Below, piece after piece: positions 53,726-64,000 of a DNA stretch of 64,000 bases; within the stretch, counting starts at the first letter, position 1, and every line of letters begins with the position of its first letter. The position numbers and the translations under genes are program-made. Below the pieces are notes generated by a model, which saw only the letters and a program-made list of their open reading frames with translations, ran no database searches and was not told the DNA's origin. This stretch comes from Pseudomonas protegens (GTDB lineage Bacteria > Pseudomonadota > Gammaproteobacteria > Pseudomonadales > Pseudomonadaceae), in NCBI RefSeq assembly GCF_003363755.1, contig NZ_CP031396.1, positions 2,604,001 through 2,668,000 of the forward strand, in the 5' to 3' direction.

Positions 53726-54745
53726 TTGAACGCACCCATAGAACCTCATCGTTTCATCCTCGAGCCCTTCGAGGCTCGCCGCTTCGCCAATCTGTGCGGG
53801 CAATTCGACGAGCATTTGCGCTTGATCGAACAGCGCCTGATGATCGAGATCCGCAACCGCGGCAATCAGTTCGAGCTGATTGGCGAACCCAAGCACACCA
53901 CCTCCGCGGAAAATCTTCTGCGCCGTCTCTACCGGGAAACCAAGGGCACCGAGCTATCGCCGGACCTGGTACACCTGTTCCTCCAGGAATCCGCCGTGGA
54001 AGAGTTGGACAACCCATCGGTGGCCGATGCCGCCATAGCCCTGCGCACCAAGAAAGGCATGATTCGCCCTCGCGGCCTGAATCAGCAGCGCTATGTCAAA
54101 GAAATCCTCGGCAATGACATCAACTTCGGCATTGGCCCGGCCGGTACCGGCAAGACCTACCTCGCGGTGGCTTGCGCCGTAGATGCCCTGGAGCGCGAGC
54201 AAGTGCGGCGCATCCTGTTGGTGCGGCCAGCCGTGGAAGCGGGCGAGAAGCTCGGTTTCCTGCCCGGCGATCTGGCACAAAAAATCGACCCGTACCTGCG
54301 CCCGCTGTATGACGCGCTGTATGAAATGCTCGGTTTCGAACAGGTGGCCAAGCTGATCGAGCGCCAGGTCATCGAGATCGCGCCTCTGGCCTATATGCGC
54401 GGCCGGACCTTGAACAACAGCTTCATCATCCTCGACGAAAGCCAGAACACCACCGTGGAACAGATGAAAATGTTCCTCACCCGAATCGGCTTCGGCTCCA
54501 CCGCAGTGATCACCGGCGACATCACCCAGGTCGACCTGCCCAAAGGCACCAAGTCGGGCCTGGCCCAAGTGATCAACGTGCTCAAGGATGTACCCGGCAT
54601 CAGCTTCACTCACTTCATGCCCAAGGACGTGGTGCGCCATCCACTGGTGCAACGCATTGTCGAAGCCTATGAACGCTTCGAGCTGCGAGCCGAGGACGAG
54701 GCCGCCAAGGCTTCAGCCGACAGAGGCAACCGCCGCGATGCTTGA
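53726..54745 (+). CDS. phoH: PhoH-family ATPase (PhoL type)
   Basis: The 339-residue protein has an N-terminal region (1-115) and a P-loop NTPase with [11 protein letters not shown] (Walker A) and [11 protein letters not shown] (Walker B). A TTG at 53726 is the only start giving the conserved N-terminus [19 protein letters not shown], since an in-frame TAA lies four codons upstream. The Shine-Dalgarno is weak. The gene overlaps ybeY by 8 bp; the miaB-phoH-ybeY-corC-lnt order links it to rRNA maturation. Confidence 0.93.
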   Translation: MNAPIEPHRFILEPFEARRFANLCGQFDEHLRLIEQRLMIEIRNRGNQFELIGEPKHTTSAENLLRRLYRETKGTELSPDLVHLFLQESAVEELDNPSVADAAIALRTKKGMIRPRGLNQQRYVKEILGNDINFGIGPAGTGKTYLAVACAVDALEREQVRRILLVRPAVEAGEKLGFLPGDLAQKIDPYLRPLYDALYEMLGFEQVAKLIERQVIEIAPLAYMRGRTLNNSFIILDESQNTTVEQMKMFLTRIGFGSTAVITGDITQVDLPKGTKSGLAQVINVLKDVPGISFTHFMPKDVVRHPLVQRIVEAYERFELRAEDEAAKASADRGNRRDA

Positions 54746-55196
54746 GCTTGACCTGCAACGCGCCAGCCAGCAGCCGGCCCCCAGCGATGAAGAGTTCCGC
54801 CAGTGGTGCGAACTGGCTCTGCGCCAGCGCACCGCCGATTCGGAACTGACCATCCGCCTGGTGGACGAAGACGAAGGCCGTGAGCTGAATCACACCTGGC
54901 GTCACAAAGATTACGCAACCAATGTGCTGTCATTTCCTGCCGACGTGCCGGATGAACTGCTGGATATCCCCTTGCTGGGGGACCTGGTGATCTGCATTGC
55001 GGTGGTCGAACGCGAGGCCGCCGAACAAGGCAAGGAACTTAAGGCCCACTGGGCCCATCTGGTCATTCACGGCTGCTTGCATCTGTTGGGTTACGACCAT
55101 ATAGATGATGACGAAGCCGAAGAAATGGAAGCACTGGAACGAACGTTGCTTGCTGAGCTGGGTCACCCCGACCCGTATGCAGACGACGAAAGCTGA
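54738..55196 (+). CDS. ybeY: Endoribonuclease YbeY, rRNA maturation factor
   Basis: The 152-residue zinc metalloprotein contains the signature [11 protein letters not shown] (H-x3-H-x5-H) near residues 113-123. It acts in 16S rRNA 3'-end maturation and 70S quality control. The ATG at 54738 lies inside the end of phoH (8-bp overlap), implying coupled translation. Confidence 0.95.
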   Translation: MLELDLQRASQQPAPSDEEFRQWCELALRQRTADSELTIRLVDEDEGRELNHTWRHKDYATNVLSFPADVPDELLDIPLLGDLVICIAVVEREAAEQGKELKAHWAHLVIHGCLHLLGYDHIDDDEAEEMEALERTLLAELGHPDPYADDES

Positions 55197-55238
55197 TCAA
55201 CAACCACCTGTAACAACCAAGGATTCAGAGCAATCGCT

Positions 55239-56078
55239 ATGAGCGAAGATCGATCGAGCAACGGGCAAAAGTCATGGCTGGGCAAACTGACCCAGGCTTT
55301 TGCCCATGAGCCGAAAAACCGCCAGGAGCTGCTGGAGCTGCTGCGCGAAGCCCATCAGAACAAATTGCTGGACAGCGAAGCGCTGGCCATCGTCGAAGGC
55401 GCCATCCAGGTAGCTGACCTGCAAGTCCGGGACATCATGGTTCCGCGCTCGCAGATGATCAGCATCAAGGCGACCCAGACACCCCGGGAGTTCCTGCCTG
55501 CAGTCATCGATTCGGCGCACTCGCGCTACCCGGTGATCGGCGAAAGCCATGACGACGTGATGGGCGTCCTGCTGGCCAAGGACCTGCTGCCGCTGATCCT
55601 CAAGGAGAACGGCGACAGCTTCAACATCAAGGACCTGCTGCGCCCGGCGACCTTCGTCCCCGAGTCCAAGCGCCTGAATGTGCTGCTGCGCGAGTTCCGC
55701 GCCAACCACAACCACATGGCCATCGTCATCGACGAATACGGCGGCGTGGCGGGCCTGGTGACCATCGAAGACGTGCTGGAACAGATCGTCGGCGACATCG
55801 AGGACGAGCATGACGTCGAGGAAGACAGCTACATCAAACCGCTTCCCAGCGGCGACTTCCTGATCAAGGCGCTGACGCCGATCGAGAACTTCAACGAGTT
55901 TTTCGACAGCGACTTCTCCGATGACGAGTTCGATACCGTGGGCGGCCTGGTGATGAGTGCTTTCGGCCACTTGCCAAAACGCAACGAAATCACTGAAATC
56001 GGCGCCTATCGCTTCCGCGTGCTCAACGCCGACAGCCGGCGGATTCATCTGCTGCGCCTGACCCCCATCTCCCGCTAA
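55239..56078 (+). CDS. corC: CorC/HlyC-type CBS-domain protein
   Basis: The 279-residue cytoplasmic protein has two CBS domains (about residues 65-190; VRDIMVPRSQMISIKA, AIVIDEYGGVAGLVTIEDVL) and a C-terminal CorC/transporter-associated domain (about 205-279). It lacks membrane helices. It is tied to magnesium/cobalt homeostasis by family name; the position next to lnt is conserved. Confidence 0.92.
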   Translation: MSEDRSSNGQKSWLGKLTQAFAHEPKNRQELLELLREAHQNKLLDSEALAIVEGAIQVADLQVRDIMVPRSQMISIKATQTPREFLPAVIDSAHSRYPVIGESHDDVMGVLLAKDLLPLILKENGDSFNIKDLLRPATFVPESKRLNVLLREFRANHNHMAIVIDEYGGVAGLVTIEDVLEQIVGDIEDEHDVEEDSYIKPLPSGDFLIKALTPIENFNEFFDSDFSDDEFDTVGGLVMSAFGHLPKRNEITEIGAYRFRVLNADSRRIHLLRLTPISR

Positions 56079-56115
56079 GGACAAGGGGCATCAGCCCTCC
56101 CCCGCACAGAATCAT

Positions 56116-56147
56116 CGTCCCCAGGCCAACGACCTGGCCTGGGGACG
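56116..56147 (+). terminator. Strong hairpin between corC and lnt
   Basis: CGTCCCCAGGCCA/TGGCCTGGGGACG is a perfect 13-bp stem with a six-base loop. There is no T-run, so it may be a partial terminator, a processing site or an mRNA stabiliser separating corC from lnt. Confidence 0.55.
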
Positions 56148-56256
56148 ACAGATCTCGGGGGCGGACTGTCAAACAGCGCTGCAGGATTCGCCGCTCATCT
56201 GAATCCACCCACCCCATCTCCTCGTGCCCCGCCCGGCGCGAAACAGGAAAGAGCTG

Positions 56257-57792
56257 ATGAAACGCCTCTTGCAGCGCTCAACCCAACCCGGCTGGCCCGG
56301 CAACCTGCTAGCCGTTGCAGCCGGCGCCATTACCACCCTGGCCTTGGCGCCCTATGACATCTGGCCGCTGGCGCTGCTGGCGGTAGGACTGTTCTATGCC
56401 GGTCTGCGGGAGCTCACGCCCCGCCAGGCCCTCGGCCGGGGCTGGTGCTTCGGCTTCGGCCTGTTCGGCGCCGGTACCAGCTGGATCTACGTCAGCATCC
56501 ACACCTACGGCGGCGCATCGGCTTTGCTCGCCAGCGTGCTGATGCTGGCCTTCATCGCCGCCATTGCCTGGTTCTTTGCCCTGCCCGCCTGGCTCTGGGC
56601 CCGCTGGCTGCGGCGCAACGAAGCACCGCTGGCGGATGCTCTGGCTTTCGCTGCCCTGTGGCTGGGGCAGGAAGCGTTTCGCGGCTGGTTCCTTACCGGT
56701 TTCCCCTGGCTCTACTCTGGCTACAGCCAGCTCGACGGTCCCCTGGCCGGACTCGCGCCTGTAGGCGGCATCTGGCTGATTTCCTTCTCCCTGGCGTTGA
56801 CCGCTGCATTGCTCTACAACCTGCCGCGCCTGATCAAGGCCGGACGCAAGGGGTTTATCGCCGCCGGCCTGTTGCTGCTGGCTGCGCCCTGGGCAGTTGG
56901 CCTGGCACTCAAAGGTCACGCCTGGACCAGCCCTTCGGGTGATCCGCTTTCGGTCGCCGCCATTCAGGGCAATATCGAACAAAGCATGAAATGGGACCCG
57001 GCCGAGCTCAATGCCCAACTGGCTCTGTACCGCGACATGAGTTTCAGCAGCAAGCGGGTTGACCTGCTGGTCTGGCCGGAAACCGCGGTTCCGGTGCTCA
57101 AGGAGTCCGCCGAGGGCTACCTGACGATGATGGGCAACTTTGCCGCCGAGCGTCATTCCGCATTGATTACCGGCGTTCCGGTGCGCCAACTGGTGCACCA
57201 TGAAAAACGCTACTTCAACGGCATCACCGTGACCGGCGAAGGCGATGGCACCTACCTGAAACAAAAACTGGTGCCCTTTGGCGAGTATGTGCCCCTGCAG
57301 GAGCTGCTGCGTGGCCTGATCGACTTCTTCAACCTGCCAATGTCGGATTTTGCCCGCGGCCCGGCCGACCAGCCGTTACTGCAAGCCAAGGGGTATCAGA
57401 TTGCGCCGTTCATCTGTTACGAAGTGGTCTACCCTGAGTTCGCCGCCGGTCTTTCGGCCCGCAGCGACCTGCTGCTGACCATCAGCAACGACACCTGGTT
57501 CGGCACCTCCATCGGCCCTCTTCAGCATTTGCAGATGGCGCAGATGCGCGCCCTGGAAGCCGGACGCTGGATGATCCGCGCCACCAACAACGGAGTCACC
57601 GGGCTGATTGATCCGTTCGGCAAGATCACCGTGCAGATTCCACAGTTCGAACGAGGCATTCTCTATGGCGAAGTGGTGCCCATGCATAACCTGACACCGT
57701 ACTTGCAGTGGCGCTCATGGCCACTGGCAGTGCTCTGCGCCCTGCTGTTTGGCTGGGCCTTGTTGGCCAGCCGCATCGCCAAGACCGTTTAG
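56257..57792 (+). CDS. lnt: Apolipoprotein N-acyltransferase
   Basis: The 511-residue inner-membrane enzyme adds the third acyl chain to bacterial lipoproteins. About eight membrane helices surround a periplasmic nitrilase-like domain. The catalytic triad is visible: E275 (WPETAVP), K335 (LKQKLVPFGE) and C387 (ICYEVVYPE); K335 and C387 share E. coli numbers. ATG at 56257 follows AGGAAAGAGCTG and is preferred over a longer frame. Confidence 0.96.
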   Translation: MKRLLQRSTQPGWPGNLLAVAAGAITTLALAPYDIWPLALLAVGLFYAGLRELTPRQALGRGWCFGFGLFGAGTSWIYVSIHTYGGASALLASVLMLAFIAAIAWFFALPAWLWARWLRRNEAPLADALAFAALWLGQEAFRGWFLTGFPWLYSGYSQLDGPLAGLAPVGGIWLISFSLALTAALLYNLPRLIKAGRKGFIAAGLLLLAAPWAVGLALKGHAWTSPSGDPLSVAAIQGNIEQSMKWDPAELNAQLALYRDMSFSSKRVDLLVWPETAVPVLKESAEGYLTMMGNFAAERHSALITGVPVRQLVHHEKRYFNGITVTGEGDGTYLKQKLVPFGEYVPLQELLRGLIDFFNLPMSDFARGPADQPLLQAKGYQIAPFICYEVVYPEFAAGLSARSDLLLTISNDTWFGTSIGPLQHLQMAQMRALEAGRWMIRATNNGVTGLIDPFGKITVQIPQFERGILYGEVVPMHNLTPYLQWRSWPLAVLCALLFGWALLASRIAKTV

Positions 57793-57795
57793 AAA

Positions 57796-57832
57796 GCTTC
57801 GCCCGCAAGCCGGCTCCGACTGGAGTCGGCCC
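57796..57832. repeat. REP-like element, single and degenerate
   Basis: CTTCGCCCGCAAGCCGGCTC is followed by a small hairpin CCGACT-GG-AGTCGG. It lies between the convergent lnt and ydcF stops and may end both transcripts. Confidence 0.55.
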
Positions 57833-57837
57833 TGTGA

Positions 57838-58599
57838 TCAGCGATAAAAGAGGCGATAACCTAACTGGCCCACCGCCTCGTTCAGCAACTGGCCGCTCTG
57901 CCAGATCGACTTGAACTCCGGCATCCAGCCTCCCAACGGCCGAGCGTTGTCCACGCCCAGAAATCCTACCGGTGCTGGCACCACAACAAACCCTGCGCGC
58001 TCAAAACTCCAGACCGAACGGGGCATGTGCCAGGCCTGGGTCACGACCACCACGCGCTTGATACCCAGTGGCTGCAAGACTTCGGCGCTGAACTGGGCGT
58101 TTTCCCAGGTGGTGCGGCTACGACCTTCCTGCCAGCGCACGCTCACGCCAAAGTCATTGAGCAGCGATTCGGCCATCAGCGCAGCTTCGGTGGGCGGCGT
58201 ACCGTAATGCAGGCCGCCGCTGGTCAACAGGGGCAGCCCGGAAGCCTTGGCCAGCCGCGCGGCATAACGCTCGCGCTCCAACCCCACGCCCGTGGGCTGA
58301 TCAGAACCCCAAGCCGGATCACCCCGCTCACGGCCGGAACCCAGGACCACGATCGCGTCCGCCTGCTCCGCCAGGCTGGCCCATTGGCTCTGTGGCAAGG
58401 GCGGCAACCGTTCAAGCCCACGGGCACCCCATTCCACCATTACCGGCAGGCTCATCAACCAGAAGCCGCCCAAGCCCAGGACAAAGCACCATCGCGCCAG
58501 CCGAGGCCTGGACCGACGCAGACTCCAGGCCAGTAGAAGCAGCAGCAAGAGAATGCCGGGCGGCAGCAGTAACTGTTTGATGAAATAACGAAAAGGCAT
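57838..58599 (-). CDS. YdcF/ElyC-family DUF218 protein
   Basis: The 253-residue protein has two N-terminal membrane helices (about residues 9-26 and 36-55) and a DUF218 domain with AIVVLGSGRERG, SRTTWENAQFS and VVVTQAWHMPRSV. E. coli ElyC affects envelope and peptidoglycan/ECA precursor metabolism, and this family may act on polyprenyl carriers. The role here is inferred. Confidence 0.85.
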   Translation of the reverse strand: MPFRYFIKQLLLPPGILLLLLLLAWSLRRSRPRLARWCFVLGLGGFWLMSLPVMVEWGARGLERLPPLPQSQWASLAEQADAIVVLGSGRERGDPAWGSDQPTGVGLERERYAARLAKASGLPLLTSGGLHYGTPPTEAALMAESLLNDFGVSVRWQEGRSRTTWENAQFSAEVLQPLGIKRVVVVTQAWHMPRSVWSFERAGFVVVPAPVGFLGVDNARPLGGWMPEFKSIWQSGQLLNEAVGQLGYRLFYR

Positions 58600-58722
58600 C
58601 GAGCATCTCCAAAAGATGCTCGAAGCCTAAAGGGGATACCCATGCGGCAACAACCGTTGCCAGGCACTTTCGCTTTCGAGGTCCTCGGCAACGACCTCTC
58701 AACCCAATAAAGGGCTCGGGAC

Positions 58723-59043
58723 CTACTTGAACTGCTGGGACCGGACGCTTACCGAATCCCTGAGGGGCGCCTGATCCTTCAACCAAATGACCTTGGCCGA
58801 ACGGGGCCTTTCCTGGTGTTGCGGACTGCCCGATACATTGACCTGCATTTCATGCTGACTGCGGGCCAGGTAGGCCCTGATCAACTCGAACTCAGCAGGG
58901 CTCAACCCCCGCAGCTCCAACTCGACCGGCCGTTCATTGCGCAGTCGATCCGCAGTTCTTGCCGCATCCAGGGCCAGAGCCAGTCGATTCAGCAGCCTTT
59001 CATACACCTCCGGTTCTGTTACTTTTCGCTGCGACTCAAGCAT
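58723..59043 (-). CDS. Conserved hypothetical protein
   Basis: The 106-residue hydrophilic protein has a helical N-terminus (YERLLNRLALALDAARTADR) and no recognisable motif or signal peptide. It starts at ATG 59043 and sits between ydcF and leuS. I do not recognise the family. Confidence 0.7.
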   Translation of the reverse strand: MLESQRKVTEPEVYERLLNRLALALDAARTADRLRNERPVELELRGLSPAEFELIRAYLARSQHEMQVNVSGSPQHQERPRSAKVIWLKDQAPLRDSVSVRSQQFK

Positions 59044-59222
59044 CCGTTCACCTCATCGAAGATAAGAATCACTCCCCTTTTTGAGCTTAGTCGGACAGCT
59101 GGAAGCGACGCGCCGCCGCGACCAACGGCCCGCGCGAGCAATCAGGGTTTCCCTCGGCAGAGTGCGGTCATGTATGCTACGGCGCTTCCTGTAACTCCAC
59201 TTCCAGCTCCACCGGGCCCTGA

Positions 59223-61910
<2,688 letters not shown>

Positions 61911-61918
61911 TTGGATCG

Positions 61919-61943
61919 GGCGCCCGGTCCGGGACCGGGCGCC
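61919..61943 (+). terminator. Hairpin between leuS and lptE
   Basis: A perfect 11-bp stem GGCGCCCGGTC/GACCGGGCGCC with a three-base loop lies 8 bp after the leuS stop. It is followed by an A-rich, not T-rich, stretch, so attenuation or mRNA processing is as likely as termination. Confidence 0.55.
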
Positions 61944-61999
61944 GAACAAAACCTTCAGGGCCACAAGGTTGGCCCATATGGTTTCAAGGGGAGCAATAC

Positions 62000-62605
62000 A
62001 TGATCAAACGTAACCTGCTGGTGATGGGCCTGGCTGTTCTGCTGAGCGCCTGTGGCTTCCAGTTGCGCGGCACGGGAACCCAGGAGCTGACCATCAAGGA
62101 GCTCGACCTGAGTGCTCGGGACGCCTACGGCACCACCGTGAAAATGCTCCAGCAGCAACTGGAAAACAGTGGCGTACGGGTCCATGCCGGCGCGCCCTAC
62201 AAGCTGGTGCTGCTGAATGAGGAGAACTCCCAGCGCACGCTCAGCTACACCGGCGGTGGCAGCTCGGCCGAATACGAGATCAGCACAACCCTCAGGTACG
62301 AGATCCTGACTCACGACAACCTGCACCTGCTCAACGACAAGCTGGAAGTGCAGAAAGTCTTCCTGCACGACGGCAACAACATCACCGGTTCGGATCAGGA
62401 ATCGTCGGAAACCCGCAAGGAAATGCGTCGCGACCTGATCCAGCGCATGCTGATCCGCCTGCAACTGCTGACCCCGGAACAGCTTGCTCAGTTGCAGGCT
62501 ACCGCCGAGGCCAAAGCCAAGGCAGAAGCCGAGGCCCTGGAAGCCGCACGCAAGGCTGAGGCGGAAACTCCGCAACAGTCTCCCTTGGAACTGCCGAACC
62601 AGTAA
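62000..62605 (+). CDS. lptE: LPS-assembly lipoprotein LptE
   Basis: The 201-residue outer-membrane lipoprotein plugs the LptD barrel for LPS insertion. The signal peptide ends in lipobox LLSAC with C18 as the lipidated residue, followed by GFQLRGTG, the family's first conserved strand. The C-terminus is an Ala/Glu/Lys-rich helix. It is followed after 39 bp by holA. Confidence 0.94.
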   Translation: MIKRNLLVMGLAVLLSACGFQLRGTGTQELTIKELDLSARDAYGTTVKMLQQQLENSGVRVHAGAPYKLVLLNEENSQRTLSYTGGGSSAEYEISTTLRYEILTHDNLHLLNDKLEVQKVFLHDGNNITGSDQESSETRKEMRRDLIQRMLIRLQLLTPEQLAQLQATAEAKAKAEAEALEAARKAEAETPQQSPLELPNQ

Positions 62606-62644
62606 GCCTTGCGGGGCGCTCAGGCGCCCCTCTGGCCCCCGCCT

Positions 62645-63682
62645 ATGAAACTCGCCCCCGCCCAACTCGGCAAACACCTGCAAGGCACACTAGCGCCGGT
62701 CTACGTGATCAGCGGCGACGATCCCCTGCTGTGCCAGGAAGCCGCCGACGCCATTCGCTCTGCCGTGCGCCAGCAGGGATTCGACGAGCGCCAGGTCTTC
62801 AGCGCCGATGCCAGCTTCGACTGGGGCACCCTGCTGCAAGCGGGGGCCAGCATGTCGCTGTTCGCAGAAAAGCGCCTGCTGGAGTTGCGCCTGCCTTCGG
62901 GCAAGCCTGGGGACAAGGGTGCAGCAGCACTGATCGAATACTGTTCGCGTCCGGCCGAAGACACGGTGCTGTTGATCAGCCTGCCCAAGCTCGACGGCAG
63001 CGCACAGAAGACCAAGTGGGGCAAGGCCCTGGTCGAAGGTGCCCAGACTCAGTTCGTGCAGATCTGGCCGGTGGACGCCAACCAGCTTCCACAGTGGATT
63101 CGTCAGCGCCTGTCACAGGCCGGCCTGTCCGCCAGCCAGGACGCCGTGGAGCTGATCGCCGCCCGGGTAGAAGGCAACCTGCTGGCGGCCGCACAGGAAA
63201 TCGAAAAGCTCAAGCTGATGGCCGAAGGCGGGCAGATCACCGTCGAAACGGTACAGGCCGCCGTGGCCGATAGCGCTCGCTTCGACGTGTTTGGGCTGGT
63301 GGATGCGATTCTCAACGGCGAGGCCGCCCATGCCTTGCGCATGCTTGAGGGACTGAGGGGCGAAGGCGTCGAACCGCCGGTCATTCTCTGGGCCCTGTCC
63401 CGGGAACTGCGACTGCTGGCCAACCTGGCACTGCAATTCAGCCAGGGTGTACCACTGGACAAGGTGTTCAGTCAGGCTCGCCCTCCCGTCTGGGACAAGC
63501 GCAAACCCCTGATGAGCAAAGCCTTGCAGCGCTATTCGGCGCAACGTTGGGGCCAATTGCTACTGGATGCCCAGCGCATTGATGCCCAGATCAAGGGCCA
63601 AGCCAGTGGTTCGCCCTGGAGCAGCCTGAGCCGGCTGTCGCTGCTGATGGCCGGCCAACGCCTGGCCCTGCCTGCCGAATAA
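62645..63682 (+). CDS. holA: DNA polymerase III delta subunit
   Basis: The 345-residue clamp-loader wrench subunit has an N-terminal ATPase-fold domain (VYVISGDDPLLCQEAADAIR), a middle lid and a C-terminal collar domain. ATG at 62645 opens MKLAPAQLGKHLQG; a longer frame upstream is rejected. The lptE-holA pairing is usual in gamma-proteobacteria. Confidence 0.95.
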   Translation: MKLAPAQLGKHLQGTLAPVYVISGDDPLLCQEAADAIRSAVRQQGFDERQVFSADASFDWGTLLQAGASMSLFAEKRLLELRLPSGKPGDKGAAALIEYCSRPAEDTVLLISLPKLDGSAQKTKWGKALVEGAQTQFVQIWPVDANQLPQWIRQRLSQAGLSASQDAVELIAARVEGNLLAAAQEIEKLKLMAEGGQITVETVQAAVADSARFDVFGLVDAILNGEAAHALRMLEGLRGEGVEPPVILWALSRELRLLANLALQFSQGVPLDKVFSQARPPVWDKRKPLMSKALQRYSAQRWGQLLLDAQRIDAQIKGQASGSPWSSLSRLSLLMAGQRLALPAE

Positions 63683-63707
63683 TCGCGCTACTTATCTTTT
63701 GCTTGCA

Positions 63708-63769
63708 CTAGGGTCTGTTCTCGTTTGACCCAGCAACGCGGCTCGTCACCAAACGGGAACAGACCCTAG
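63708..63769. repeat. 62-bp inverted-repeat element between holA and arfA
   Basis: CTAGGGTCTGTTCTCGTTTG and its inverse ending GAACAGACCCTAG form 20-bp arms with one mismatch around a 22-bp centre. Both tips carry CTAG. It may be a MITE-like insertion or serve as the holA terminator; it lacks a T-tract. Confidence 0.65.
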
Positions 63770-63838
63770 ACAGCAACTCCACTCTGGCCGATGATTCGCG
63801 CCGCAACACTTCTATTCCTGAAACAGCGAGCACTCACC

Positions 63839-64000
63839 ATGAGCAAGCCATCCAAGCATGGCCCCAACAAGGCCAAATCCATCATCGCCCAGCCACTGTT
63901 CCGCAGCCGTCAGGAACGCCCGGCCAAGGGCAAAGGCAGCTACCGCCGCGAAGCCTTCCAGTCTAAAAGCTGGGAGGCTTCTTACTTTCTGGCCGCCTAA
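63839..64000 (+). CDS. arfA: Alternative ribosome-rescue factor A
   Basis: The 53-residue basic protein has the ArfA core motif KGKGSYRRE (compare KGKGSYMRK in E. coli) and the N-terminal segment HGPNKAKSIIAQPLFRSR. It rescues stalled ribosomes with release factor 2 when trans-translation fails. ATG at 63839 is chosen from this opening; an in-frame ATG 16 codons upstream encodes unrelated sequence. The TAA stop is the last codon of the window. A terminator-like hairpin lies inside the frame, so the mRNA is probably often non-stop and its product degraded through tmRNA tagging. Confidence 0.93.
   Translation: MSKPSKHGPNKAKSIIAQPLFRSRQERPAKGKGSYRREAFQSKSWEASYFLAA
63950..63990 (+). terminator. 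Hairpin inside the arfA reading frame
   Basis: GAAGCCTTCCAG (63950-63961) pairs with CTGGGAGGCTTC (63970-63981) over 12 bp with one G-U pair and an eight-base loop. T-rich TTACTTTCT follows. It covers the codons for EAFQSKSWEAS near the C-terminus. In E. coli a hairpin at the equivalent place ends or cleaves the arfA mRNA before its stop codon. Confidence 0.75.

Overview
The window reads as chromosomal DNA of a Pseudomonas of the fluorescens/protegens/chlororaphis type. Coding DNA is GC-rich with strong third-position G/C. Several intergenic gaps hold the REP palindrome typical of the genus (TTCGCCGGCAAGCCGGCTCCTA and variants), although none is written out here beyond short motifs. The right two thirds follow a gene order I recall from P. 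aeruginosa: rhlE ... hrpB, fieF, Lrp, rluE, amn, acyl-CoA dehydrogenase, ladS, thiD-thiE-hemL, miaB-phoH-ybeY-corC-lnt, leuS-lptE-holA. No tRNA, rRNA, CRISPR array or intact insertion sequence was seen.

Region 1 (1-12.1 kb) is a hydroaromatic and protocatechuate catabolic island. It holds a 3-dehydroshikimate dehydratase (quiC, cut by the left edge), an MFS transporter, a chemoreceptor, an EamA transporter, a TIM-barrel isomerase with a Gfo/Idh/MocA dehydrogenase, an IclR regulator, and pcaQ-pcaH-pcaG. The logic is uptake and sensing of quinate/shikimate-type compounds, conversion to dehydroshikimate, dehydration to protocatechuate by QuiC, and ring opening by PcaHG. Two near-identical 15-bp palindromes of the PcaR/PcaU type lie about 100 bp before quiC and before the Gfo/Idh gene. 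A PcaQ-type site sits over the pcaQ stop codon in front of pcaH. A duplicated 134-bp element with inverted ends separates the Gfo/Idh gene from the IclR gene and supplies the IclR stop codon.

Region 2 (12.2-17.3 kb) carries housekeeping and accessory genes: a YpfJ-type metalloprotease, a secreted alpha/beta hydrolase, tesB with a HAD phosphatase, a GNAT acetyltransferase and a histone-deacetylase-like amidohydrolase.

Region 3 (17.3-19.5 kb) is a scar. It has two 88-bp repeats each containing a perfect DnaA-box 9-mer, a shattered IS630-family transposase, an intact galE and a 56-codon stub that looks like the start of a glycosyltransferase. It is probably the remains of a surface-polysaccharide locus.

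Region 4 (19.5-30.5 kb) has a flavoprotein, the RhlE helicase, and two tandem paralogous secreted metzincin proteases with discoidin-like, PKD-like and chitin-binding modules. A secreted hydrolase and an amino-acid-exporter-like EamA protein with a divergent Lrp regulator follow.

Region 5 (31-64 kb) is core genome: nucleases, envelope proteins, HrpB, FieF, the LadS sensor kinase that feeds the Gac/Rsm pathway, thiamin and heme precursor synthesis, the tRNA/rRNA maturation and lipoprotein-acylation cluster, leuS-lptE-holA, and arfA at the right edge. A gene-free 400-bp gap at 40.25-40.66 kb contains a minus-strand intrinsic terminator downstream of several hairpins and is a candidate small RNA. 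arfA carries a terminator-like hairpin inside its own reading frame, as expected for a ribosome-rescue factor controlled by non-stop mRNA.
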